This document shows positions 7,688 to 14,288 of a stretch of DNA of 14,329 bases, piece by piece. The notes beneath the pieces were generated by a model, which had not been told where the DNA came from, made no database searches, and worked only from the letters and a program-made list of their open reading frames with translations. This stretch comes from Firmicutes bacterium UBA5301. GTDB lineage: Bacteria; Bacillota; UBA5301. The translations under genes and the position numbers were made by a program. The first letter of the stretch is position 1. Each line of letters begins with the position of its first letter. The stretch spans positions 1 to 14,329 of the forward strand of contig DHRX01000118.1 of assembly GCA_002408345.1 (NCBI GenBank), in the 5' to 3' direction.

Positions 7688-8272
7688 CTAATATCCAATA
7701 ATTACCGGCTGTATTTGTTTGCCTGCTAAAGCCATAACTACAGTTTCCGGAATAAGCTCCATCTGAGCCACTAAGGAAGCTTGCTTTTCCTCAGGAGCAT
7801 CCTGGCCAAAAGGTACCATATAAATACCTTTAGTATTCAGCAATAAGCCAATATTCTTAGCATTAGCTGCCAGGCCATCATTAGTAGAAACCGCAAGCAC
7901 TACCGGACGAGCATTTCTTAAATGGGCCTTTACAGCTAAGGGCACTGTTCCATCAGAGATGCCGTTAGCCAACTTAGCAATTGTATTACCAGTACATGGT
8001 GCTACAACCAGAATATCTAAAATTTTTTTAGGACCGAGCGGCTCTACCTCAATCTGTTGAGCCAAAGGCAACTTCCCAGTTAGCTCCCGTAGCTGCTCTA
8101 TCCAGTCAGTTGCAGTTCCAAATCTAGTATCAGTACCCGCGACTTCCCGTGAAACGATAGGGATTATTTCTGCTCCTAAGGCTGATAACCTTTCAATTTG
8201 AGGGAAAACTCGTTCAAAAGTACAAAATGACCCGGTTAGAGCAAAACCGACCTTTAATCCAGCTAATTTCAT
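7688..8272 (-). CDS. dpaB: Dipicolinate synthase subunit B (SpoVFB)
   Basis: Flavoprotein-family subunit of the enzyme that makes dipicolinic acid in the mother cell. 194 residues, near the B. subtilis SpoVFB length. Characteristic segments: KVGFALTGSFCTFE at the N-terminus, VVAPCTGNTIAKLANGISDG and VSTNDGLAANAKNIG, the flavoprotein core. ATG at 8272 has GGGAGGT 7 nt upstream; that SD is made from the final Gly-Arg codons and TAG stop of dpaA, so the two subunits are probably translationally coupled. Specific to endospore formers. Confidence 0.96.
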   Translation of the reverse strand: MKLAGLKVGFALTGSFCTFERVFPQIERLSALGAEIIPIVSREVAGTDTRFGTATDWIEQLRELTGKLPLAQQIEVEPLGPKKILDILVVAPCTGNTIAKLANGISDGTVPLAVKAHLRNARPVVLAVSTNDGLAANAKNIGLLLNTKGIYMVPFGQDAPEEKQASLVAQMELIPETVVMALAGKQIQPVIIGY

Positions 8273-8277
8273 TCCGA

Positions 8278-9171
8278 CTACCTCCCGCTACCTATGTTTA
8301 AAGCTTCGGTAATTTTGTCCGGAACGATCTTAGCCAGAATCTGCCCCGCAGTCAAAGGCGCATATTTTCCTGGTAGCCCTTGGGCCAGAATAGCCTGGAT
8401 TCCTAAAGCTTTAGCCGCCGCGAAATCAACACCACCAGGTCCAGAAGCGATGTCCACTATAACCACATGGGAGTGGAGTGTTTCCATTACTTCTGTTGTT
8501 AAAACCAAACTAGGAACGGTATTAAAAATAAAGTCAGCTGGAACTAAAGTCTCCTTGAGGTTGGTAAAGGGAATAGCAGTCAAACCCATTTCTACCGCCA
8601 TCGCCCTTTTCGCCGGATTCCGTTCTACCACGTGTACCCTTGCACCAATTCCCTGGAGCATTCTTGCTATAGCTCGGCCACAACGTCCAAATCCTAGGAT
8701 AAAAGCGTTGCTACCATGTAGCGTAATTATCGATGATTCAATGGCAACAACCAGAGCACCTTCTGCAGTTGGAATTGAATTGAGGATAGCAAACTCGTCA
8801 TCTTCCGTCAATTCCAAAAGTTTAAAACCGAGCTCATCACAGAGCTCGCCTAAATAGGGGTTGCCTTTACCGACAATCACTATAGCACCTGGTACTAATT
8901 GAACCAACAATTCTTTAGTTATAATAATAGCGTTCTCGTCTGATATCTCTTTAATTCGGCCATCAGAATGTACCCCGCTGACCGGTAAGATTAAAGCTAT
9001 AGCATCACAAACCGCTTCCTCCGGTAAACAGGTCGGGACTCGTAACTGCCCCACAGGGCTCAGTCCAGAAACAGATACAGTAAACCCTGCTGCTATTAAA
9101 GCCTTGGCCAGCTCAACCTCGCGCATACCTCCACCAAGAAAAGCGATCTTCTTTGCGGTCGAACTAGGCAT
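8278..9171 (-). CDS. dpaA: Dipicolinate synthase subunit A (SpoVFA)
   Basis: Dehydrogenase-like subunit of dipicolinate synthase, acting on the DapA product to give DPA, which mineralises the spore core with calcium. 297 residues, equal to the B. subtilis protein. The N-terminal domain has FLGGGMREVELA; NSIPTAEGA lies at 131-139 and a Rossmann motif GFGRCG at 160-165. ATG at 9171 is preceded by a purine/T mix (GGTGG about 6 nt upstream), a weaker SD than most here. A sigma-K-like promoter lies 38-65 nt upstream, within and just after the end of dapB, matching mother-cell expression known for B. subtilis spoVF. Confidence 0.96.
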   Translation of the reverse strand: MPSSTAKKIAFLGGGMREVELAKALIAAGFTVSVSGLSPVGQLRVPTCLPEEAVCDAIALILPVSGVHSDGRIKEISDENAIIITKELLVQLVPGAIVIVGKGNPYLGELCDELGFKLLELTEDDEFAILNSIPTAEGALVVAIESSIITLHGSNAFILGFGRCGRAIARMLQGIGARVHVVERNPAKRAMAVEMGLTAIPFTNLKETLVPADFIFNTVPSLVLTTEVMETLHSHVVIVDIASGPGGVDFAAAKALGIQAILAQGLPGKYAPLTAGQILAKIVPDKITEALNIGSGR

Positions 9172-9208
9172 AATAATCCACCACCAATCATTCCTCGTCT
9201 TTTCACAG

Positions 9209-9236
9209 CATTATATGCCTTAAGACGTATGGTGGT
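9209..9236 (-). promoter_or_regulatory. Putative sigma-K promoter for dpaA
   Basis: CATATAATG (9217-9209) matches the sigma-K -10 form CATANNNTA except the last base, and AC (9236-9235) lies 17 nt upstream, the expected -35 and spacing. The same bases include a perfect TATAAT, but there is no TTGACA-like -35 for sigma-A. The predicted start near 9202 gives a 30-nt leader to dpaA. The -35 lies inside dapB. Confidence 0.5.
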
Positions 9237-10035
9237 GTGCAATAAGCTGGTCTAACCCATAGACTAGACCTGGTAAATGTCGTACCTCCCTAATACCAAG
9301 CATAACTCCGGGCATAAAAGACTCTCGGTTAAGAGAATCGTGACGGATTGTCAAGGTTTGCCCAGCCCCACCAAAGATAACCTCTTGATGAGCAACTAAC
9401 CCGGTTAACCGAACGCTATGAATACGGATACCACCTAAGTCACCACCACGAACACCCTGCACTGATTCGGCGCCGCTGGCCCCTTTATTGAGGCCCTCAC
9501 GTGATTCTAAAATCATTTCTGCAGTCTTAATAGCCGTTCCTGATGGTGCATCGACTTTATTAGGGTGGTGCATTTCAATAATTTCTACGTCCTGGAAGAA
9601 GCGAGAAGCCACCTGAGCAAACTGCATCATTAGAATGGCCCCAATCGCAAAATTAGGAGCTATCAAAGCACCAATTTTTTTGCGTTGACAAATTTCTGCT
9701 AGATCAGCTAGTTCTGCCTGACTTAACCCGGTTGTGCCAACAACAGGAGAAACTCCAGCATTAAGCACAGTTTGAATCCGGCCAAATAACCCCTCTGGTC
9801 TAGTGAAATCCACCACAACATCTGGTTCGCATTCGGTTAAAGCTTGTTGTAAATCCCGTTCAATCTTAATATTGTTCTGCGCCCCCAAGGCAATTTGGCC
9901 AATATCTGCACCATAATGAGAGGGATCAACAGCACCAACCAAATCCAAATCCGGTTGTATAGCTAGGGTACGAACTACTTCGCTCCCCATCTTCCCAGTT
10001 GCTCCAACTACAAGTACTTTTATCTTACTACCCAT
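9220..10035 (-). CDS. dapB: 4-hydroxy-tetrahydrodipicolinate reductase
   Basis: Reduces the DapA product with NAD(P)H, committing it to DAP/lysine and competing with DpaA/DpaB. 271 residues. Nucleotide-binding GATGKMG at 11-17; GTTGLS at 100-105; catalytic EMHHPNKVDAPSGTA with His156, His157 and Lys160. It heads the biosynthetic run and has its own sigma-A-like promoter. ATG at 10035 is preceded by GGAGGGG 10 nt upstream; these Gs can pair with CCCC immediately before the ATG. The leader is too short for a lysine riboswitch. The gap to dpaA is 48 nt and holds the sigma-K-like element, so spore cells could express dpaA onward without dapB, favouring DPA over lysine. Confidence 0.97.
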   Translation of the reverse strand: MGSKIKVLVVGATGKMGSEVVRTLAIQPDLDLVGAVDPSHYGADIGQIALGAQNNIKIERDLQQALTECEPDVVVDFTRPEGLFGRIQTVLNAGVSPVVGTTGLSQAELADLAEICQRKKIGALIAPNFAIGAILMMQFAQVASRFFQDVEIIEMHHPNKVDAPSGTAIKTAEMILESREGLNKGASGAESVQGVRGGDLGGIRIHSVRLTGLVAHQEVIFGGAGQTLTIRHDSLNRESFMPGVMLGIREVRHLPGLVYGLDQLIAHHHTS

Positions 10036-10057
10036 GGGGTACTATCCCCTCCAGCTT
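10036..10057 (-). promoter_or_regulatory. Small GC hairpin overlapping the dapB SD
   Basis: The minus strand reads GGAGGGG ATAGTA CCCC ATG. GGGG pairs with CCCC across a 6-nt loop, a 4-bp all-GC stem covering part of the SD and abutting the start codon. Short, so of uncertain stability and meaning. Confidence 0.35.
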
Positions 10058-10068
10058 TCGATGGTTAT

Positions 10069-10097
10069 ATTTTCAAACATACCATTCTCTTTGTCAA
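10069..10097 (-). promoter_or_regulatory. Sigma-A-type promoter for dapB operon
   Basis: A perfect TTGACA at 10097-10092 is followed after 17 nt by GAAAAT (10074-10069), 4 of 6 matches to TATAAT. It lies downstream of the terminator at 10137-10167 and ahead of dapB, with a predicted leader of about 27 nt, so it is the likely vegetative promoter of the biosynthetic run. Confidence 0.6.
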
Positions 10098-10136
10098 GTC
10101 GCATTCCTCTTTAACCCTATCCCTACAGAATATAGG

Positions 10137-10167
10137 AAAAGAGGGGTTTATTGCTCTAAACCCCTCT
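10137..10167 (-). terminator. Rho-independent terminator after the stress-type gene
   Basis: Perfect 11-bp inverted repeat: AGAGGGGTTTA (minus 10167-10157) and TAAACCCCTCT (10150-10140) with a 6-nt loop, followed on the minus strand by a T run (10140-10137). It ends transcription of the upstream gene 27 nt after its stop and separates it from the dapB promoter. Confidence 0.9.
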
Positions 10168-10193
10168 CAGACGCGAACTTATCCTGTTAAATC

Positions 10194-10679
10194 TTAATGA
10201 GTCTCTACGTCATCTGCTCCATAATCCCGCATAATTTGAGCGGCTCGATCAACTTCTTGATCATCAGCGTTTAAAGCTACTAAAACATCGCCTTCTCTAA
10301 CTCGATCTTCATAATACTGCCCCCTATCCTCAGGCACGCCTAAGTCAAGAAGACCTCCGGCAATTCCGCCAACTACTGCACCAGATAGGCCAGCAGCAAT
10401 AGGACCAGCCGCAATAATAGGACCAATCCCTGGGATAGCTAAGGCTCCAACCCCTGCCAACAAACCAGCAATCCCACCAAGAGCACCACCAGTGGTAGTT
10501 CCACTAGTTAAATCTTGACCCATGCTTAGCACTCCACGACCATCATCCTGACCGAATTCGCTTTCACTGTCTAAAGCTACTAAGGAAATTTCTTGCTCAT
10601 CAAAGCCATCGTCCTTAAGAGCGCCTATAGCCTGTTCCGCATCATCTGCGCTTGAAAAAGAACCAATTACTGTCGGCAT
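10194..10679 (-). CDS. General stress protein 17M-like (YflT-type) glycine-rich protein
   Basis: 161-residue protein with an N-terminal domain (MPTVIGSFSSADDAEQAI, then FDEQEISLVALD) typical of YflT/GSP17M-like proteins, a central glycine/alanine-rich hydrophobic stretch of about 60 residues (GGALGGIAGLLAGVGALA onward) that resembles a glycine zipper or membrane-inserting segment, and a C-terminal half with REGDVLVALNADDQEVD. Function of the family is not established; relatives are linked to stress. I prefer the second ATG (10679): AAAGGAGG abuts the first ATG (10688) with no spacer but sits 9 nt from the second, and the family begins MPTV. It is acidic overall. It stands between the Spo0E-like gene and a strong terminator, so it ends a transcription unit. 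I see no clear promoter of its own. Confidence 0.82.
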   Translation of the reverse strand: MPTVIGSFSSADDAEQAIGALKDDGFDEQEISLVALDSESEFGQDDGRGVLSMGQDLTSGTTTGGALGGIAGLLAGVGALAIPGIGPIIAAGPIAAGLSGAVVGGIAGGLLDLGVPEDRGQYYEDRVREGDVLVALNADDQEVDRAAQIMRDYGADDVETH

Positions 10680-10763
10680 AAAGAGCATCCTCCTTTACGG
10701 GAATATTCACTTGCAATTCCTACTCTTCCCTGGAGACACTCTGTTATGCAAGTTTAAGCATAG

Positions 10764-10973
10764 TTAGATTTTACCTTGCTCTTGCAAAGCGGTTACTTTG
10801 TCTCTTACTTTTAAGTATTCGGAAATAAGGGTATCTAATTTAGAGCCGATCGCTACAGCATCACTTTCTGCCAGCGCTATGGGTTTGAGAGAGGCCGCCT
10901 GTCCCCCGAAATCCTGTTTGACAGCGATAATCTCGCTTTTTAACCTAGACAAGCGCTCCTCTAAATCCCCCAT
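10764..10973 (-). CDS. Small Spo0E-like helical protein
   Basis: 69-residue protein predicted to form two helices (LEERLSRLKSEIIAVKQDF and SKLDTLISEYLKVRDKVTAL). The second helix resembles the signature end of Spo0E-family aspartyl-phosphate phosphatases (SQELD followed by LINEY), which dephosphorylate Spo0A~P and delay sporulation. Here the motif reads GSKLDTLISEYL: Leu-Asp is kept but Gly replaces the usual Ser. The family call is from motif and size only. ATG at 10973 is preferred (TGAGGG 8 nt upstream); GTG at 10994 would add seven residues without an SD. A strong sigma-A-like promoter lies directly upstream, so it can be expressed apart from dut. If not Spo0E-like, it is simply a small coiled-coil protein. 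Confidence 0.6.
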   Translation of the reverse strand: MGDLEERLSRLKSEIIAVKQDFGGQAASLKPIALAESDAVAIGSKLDTLISEYLKVRDKVTALQEQGKI

Positions 10974-11010
10974 ACTCTCTACCCTCACCCGCACATTTCT
11001 TACTACGGTT

Positions 11011-11039
11011 AATATAGCATATTGTACCTTTTATATCAA
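11011..11039 (-). promoter_or_regulatory. Sigma-A promoter for the Spo0E-like gene
   Basis: TTGATA (11039-11034), 17 nt, TATATT (11016-11011): five of six matches at each hexamer with ideal spacing. The -35 hexamer contains the TGA stop of dut. The predicted start near 11004 leaves about 30 nt to the ATG. Confidence 0.72.
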
Positions 11040-11488
11040 GATGACGTCCCGGTATGTCCAAACCCCCCTGAGCCCCGTTGGGTACTAGTTAATGCAGATA
11101 CTAAAACCAATTTTGCCTGCGTAACTTGGGTGAAAATAATTTGTGCTACCCTATCTCCCCGAGAAACAATAAAATCCTGATTTCCCAAATTAATAAGAAT
11201 AATTCCAATCGGTCCACGATAATCAGCATCAATTGTGCCTGGTGTGTTCAGACATGTTATGCCGTAACGTAAGGCTAGTCCACTTCGAGGGCGGATCTGT
11301 CCTTCAAAGCCCGGAGGAATAGCTAAACTCAAACCTGTTGGAACCAATTGCCACTGACCCGGCTTTATGGTAACAGGCTCAGTTACTGCTGCCTTAAGGT
11401 CAAGCCCGCTGGCGCCGGTACTCATGTATTGGGGCAAACCCAAATCCTGACAATCAGGTTCTAAACGCACCTCTACTTCAATTTGCAC
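11036..11488 (-). CDS. dut: Deoxyuridine 5'-triphosphate nucleotidohydrolase (dUTPase)
   Basis: Hydrolyses dUTP to dUMP and pyrophosphate, keeping uracil out of DNA and feeding dTMP synthesis. 150 residues with all five motifs of the trimeric family: ASGLDL (26-31), RPRSGLA (66-72), NTPGTIDADYRG (81-92, catalytic Asp87), GDRVAQIIF, and the C-terminal RGSGGFGHTG that closes over the active site. The start is GTG at 11488, with AAGGAGGGG 7 nt upstream; this SD is formed by the last codons of the M16 protease gene (Lys-Gly-Gly-Val), indicating coupling. The gene is intact and vertically conserved in type; nothing suggests a phage origin. Confidence 0.97.
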   Translation of the reverse strand: MQIEVEVRLEPDCQDLGLPQYMSTGASGLDLKAAVTEPVTIKPGQWQLVPTGLSLAIPPGFEGQIRPRSGLALRYGITCLNTPGTIDADYRGPIGIILINLGNQDFIVSRGDRVAQIIFTQVTQAKLVLVSALTSTQRGSGGFGHTGTSS

Positions 11489-11490
11489 TT

Positions 11491-12720
11491 TTAGACCCCT
11501 CCTTTAGGAAGAACCATTGCAGTAGAATATTCTTGAGTTAATATTTCTTTAGCGATTTCAACTACTGCATCTGCAGTAATATTATCAATAAGCTCTATTA
11601 GCTCGTTAGGTGACTTAACTTTTTCCCCAAATAATTCAGATTTCCCTAGTCGTCCCATACGACTGGCTGTGTTCTCCAAGTTTAACACTAAAGAAGCCTT
11701 GATCTGTTCTTTAGCCCGGTTCAATTCGTCTATAGCTAAATTGTTATCCAGAATATCACTAAACTGCTCTTGCACAATAGTAATTACTTCAGGAATATTT
11801 TCTCGGCTCGTACCTGCGTAGACCCCGAAAACTCCGGTATCGTGGTAGGCAGCATGATAAGTATAGGTCGTATAAACTAGCCCCCGTTCCTCCCGTAATT
11901 CTTGGAACAAACGAGAACTCATTCCACCACCTAAAATATTATCTAAAATTAACAAAGCATATTTACGGTCATCAATTCTGGAGATTCCTTTAACTCCAAG
12001 GCAAATATGGGCTTGTTCAATTTCTTTAATTCGTTCTAACCGATTCGAGTGGTAGAAAGGTAACTCTTGTACCACTTGTTTACCCTGTCCGGTCCACTCG
12101 CCAAAATATTTACTAATCTCTTCGACTACTCGTTCATGATTGATATTTCCAACTACCGCCACAACTAGATTATCTGGGGTATAACGCTGGTTACGATATT
12201 CCAGAAGGCTTTCTCTGGTAAATGCAGTTAACGTCTCCTGACTACCTAGGATTGGGCGGCCTAAAGGATGCTGATCAAAAACGGCCTGACTAATTAAATC
12301 ATGAACTAATTCATCAGGCGAGTCTTCATACATTTTGATTTCTTCTAAAACTACGCCTTTCTCTCGCTCCAACATCTCTGGTTGATATTGGGAGTAGAGT
12401 AGCATATCCGCCAGTAATTCAACACCCTTAGAAAAATGTTGATCTAACAATTTTGCAAAATAGCAGGTATATTCCTTACTAGTATAGGCGTTGACCTGAC
12501 CGCCAATAGTATCGAAAGCAACGGCAATTTCTTTAGCTGAGCGGGTCGACGTACCTTTAAAGGTCATATGTTCGATTAAATGTGATAAACCTGATTGCTC
12601 TGAGGCTTCATGCCGAGAACCAGCTCTAAACCAAAAACCTACTGAAACCGAGCGAACGTGGTTTAGTTCTTCAGTAATAATGCGCACTCCATTGTTTAAT
12701 ACTGTACGCTGATAATGCAT
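11491..12720 (-). CDS. M16-family zinc metalloprotease (YmxG/MlpA-like)
   Basis: Single-chain processing-peptidase-like protease of 409 residues, comparable to B. subtilis YmxG (MlpA). The inverted zinc motif HLIEH is at 47-51 with the third ligand probably Glu127 in VVLEEIKMYED. The C-terminal half contains GGGMSSRLFQELREERGLVY, the conserved R/Y substrate segment. All catalytic residues are present, so it is probably active; no signal peptide is visible, so it is cytoplasmic. In many Firmicutes this gene lies between pnp and the dpa/dap cluster, as here to the right of dut. ATG at 12720 has GAGGT 5 nt upstream and a sigma-A promoter. Confidence 0.93.
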   Translation of the reverse strand: MHYQRTVLNNGVRIITEELNHVRSVSVGFWFRAGSRHEASEQSGLSHLIEHMTFKGTSTRSAKEIAVAFDTIGGQVNAYTSKEYTCYFAKLLDQHFSKGVELLADMLLYSQYQPEMLEREKGVVLEEIKMYEDSPDELVHDLISQAVFDQHPLGRPILGSQETLTAFTRESLLEYRNQRYTPDNLVVAVVGNINHERVVEEISKYFGEWTGQGKQVVQELPFYHSNRLERIKEIEQAHICLGVKGISRIDDRKYALLILDNILGGGMSSRLFQELREERGLVYTTYTYHAAYHDTGVFGVYAGTSRENIPEVITIVQEQFSDILDNNLAIDELNRAKEQIKASLVLNLENTASRMGRLGKSELFGEKVKSPNELIELIDNITADAVVEIAKEILTQEYSTAMVLPKGGV

Positions 12721-12753
12721 ATTCTACCTCTCTTTCCTGTCACCCTTCGTTCG

Positions 12754-12781
12754 ATTATACCAGATTAACCCTTAGTTGCAA
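12754..12781 (-). promoter_or_regulatory. Sigma-A promoter for the M16 protease-dut unit
   Basis: Perfect TATAAT (12759-12754) preceded after 16 nt by TTGCAA (12781-12776), 4 of 6 to TTGACA. It lies 34 nt before the ATG and inside the 209-nt divergent intergenic region. Confidence 0.65.
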
Positions 12782-12887
12782 TATCGTGCTGATAAAGTTA
12801 AAACCGTGATGCATAGACGAATATTGCTTAAAGGCTCTCTTCCTCAAAACTCGAATACGTTAGGTATCTTTACTTATAGCTTTGCCG

Positions 12888-12905
12888 ACTAATATAGATA
12901 TTAGT
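12888..12905 (+). promoter_or_regulatory. 18-bp AT-rich palindrome, candidate operator
   Basis: ACTAATAT-AG-ATATTAGT is a perfect dyad with 8-bp arms around AG, lying 24 nt before the ATG and just ahead of the SD (about 12916-12922) of the GH18 gene. It could bind a dimeric regulator or form a weak stem in the leader. No regulator is encoded nearby. I could not identify a convincing promoter for this gene. Confidence 0.4.
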
Positions 12906-12929
12906 AAAATGCTGCAAAGGAGCCCATAC

Positions 12930-14288
12930 ATGGTTCGCAACTCTCTAGTAATTTCACTATTGGCCATTATTCTAAACTTCGTTGGTATCTTCGGGTTTAT
13001 TGGAGGAGACCGAACCAAGAATCCGTCCGCTTCAGGTCTGGAAGATGTTGGTTCCAGTAACCAAATTAACGCCGTTACACTACCTACTGGCGGCAAAGTA
13101 CAAACTGGAGACTATGTTCAGATCTCTGGTAATATCGTTAATTTAAGGAGTGGTCCTGGCACTAATTACCCTATATTAGGCCAAGCTACTAACGGGCAAA
13201 TAGCCACCTTAGAAGGTGGTAGCCAAGGATGGGTTAAACTCCGCTTCCAAGATAACCTAACCGGTTGGAGCGCGGACTGGTTAGTTAAACCGGCCCGAAC
13301 AACAACAGCTCAAATACCGCGTCATGTACCTTCTGGGACCCAGGTTCTGGGCTATTATGCTACTAGCGCTCCTGGGGATACCTCGGCTTGGAATTCCTTA
13401 AATACTGCTAAAAACCAACTTACTGGGGTCGTACCCTTTCTCTTTACTGTCGACGGTTATGGTAATATTTCTGGCGAGAACGACTGGAAGGTAATTAACC
13501 AGGCCAAACAAGCCGGACAGACTACTTTAGCTCTGGTCCATAACATTGCCGGTGACTGGTTTGACTCCGGGGTTGCCCATAATTTACTTTCCCGCCAAGT
13601 GAATAGAACCAGAGCCGTCAATAACATCGTAAAAATCATCCACGACTATGGTTATAATGGGGTCAATATTGACTTTGAATCAATTGCTCCTGCTGATAGG
13701 CCTTATTTAACTACTTTTGTCCGAGAACTATCTTGGGCTCTCCGTCCCAAAGGATATTTATTAACCCTTTCTATCCCGGCTAAAACTGGGGATGACCCAA
13801 CCAATAAATGGTCAGGAGCCTATGATTATAAAGCAATTGGGGAGTATGCAGACTGGGTAATGCTTATGGCTTACGATGAAAACTACCGTACCGGTTCTCC
13901 TGGTCCTGTAGCTTCCATCGGTTGGGTCGAAAAAGTAGTCAAATATGCAACTTCGGTAATCCCTAGAGAAAAGATTATCCTAGGCATTCCAGGTTATGGC
14001 TATGACTGGCCGACCAATGGTAAACCCGGTCGTTCAGTAAGCTATACCCAAGCGATGGCGATTGCCAAAGCCAATCAGATCACCCCAAAATGGCATACTG
14101 TCCATAAAGTACCCTACTTTTCCTATGTTAATAATGGTTTAGTGCGTCAAGTCTGGTTCGAATCTAGCTGGAGCCTAGAACATAAACTTAAACTAGTCAA
14201 AGATTATGGGCTCAAAGGAGTAGCTTTGTGGCGACTAGGCTTAGAAGACCAGCGAACCTGGTCGGTAATCCAAAATCACCTTTTTTAA
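12930..14288 (+). CDS. Secreted SH3b-GH18 glycosidase, spore-lytic/cell-wall type
   Basis: 452-residue exported wall hydrolase. Residues 5-24 are a hydrophobic signal or anchor segment (SLVISLLAIILNFVGIFGFI) with a single Arg ahead of it and no obvious cleavage site. Residues about 60-121 are a bacterial SH3 domain (VNLRSGPGTNYPILG, GWSADWLVKP), commonly binding peptidoglycan. From about 138 to the end is a GH18 barrel of the YaaH/SleL class, which acts on N-acetylglucosamine links in peptidoglycan: GYNGVNIDFES at 241-251 with catalytic Glu250 and Asp248, VMLMAYDE, and LGIPGYGYDW. The usual first Asp of DxxDxDxE is Asn243. SleL itself uses LysM rather than SH3. The start at 12930 is chosen for AAAGGAG 7 nt upstream; a TTG at 12882 would add 16 residues ahead of the signal. 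It is the only plus-strand gene. Confidence 0.88.
   Translation: MVRNSLVISLLAIILNFVGIFGFIGGDRTKNPSASGLEDVGSSNQINAVTLPTGGKVQTGDYVQISGNIVNLRSGPGTNYPILGQATNGQIATLEGGSQGWVKLRFQDNLTGWSADWLVKPARTTTAQIPRHVPSGTQVLGYYATSAPGDTSAWNSLNTAKNQLTGVVPFLFTVDGYGNISGENDWKVINQAKQAGQTTLALVHNIAGDWFDSGVAHNLLSRQVNRTRAVNNIVKIIHDYGYNGVNIDFESIAPADRPYLTTFVRELSWALRPKGYLLTLSIPAKTGDDPTNKWSGAYDYKAIGEYADWVMLMAYDENYRTGSPGPVASIGWVEKVVKYATSVIPREKIILGIPGYGYDWPTNGKPGRSVSYTQAMAIAKANQITPKWHTVHKVPYFSYVNNGLVRQVWFESSWSLEHKLKLVKDYGLKGVALWRLGLEDQRTWSVIQNHLF

Noticed and set aside
8294..8857. 187-codon open frame on the plus strand opposite dpaA
   Set aside because: It lies fully antisense to a well-supported dpaA, has no SD, and its translation has no recognisable domain; a shadow of biased codon use.
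10061..10086. Inverted repeat ATGGT...ACCAT around the dapB promoter start
   Set aside because: Only 5 bp of clean pairing with a bulge beyond; too weak to call an operator.
12776..12803. Plus-strand promoter using the self-complementary TTGCAA as -35
   Set aside because: The hexamer 16 nt downstream is TTAAAA, only 3 of 6 to TATAAT, so I do not support a back-to-back promoter.
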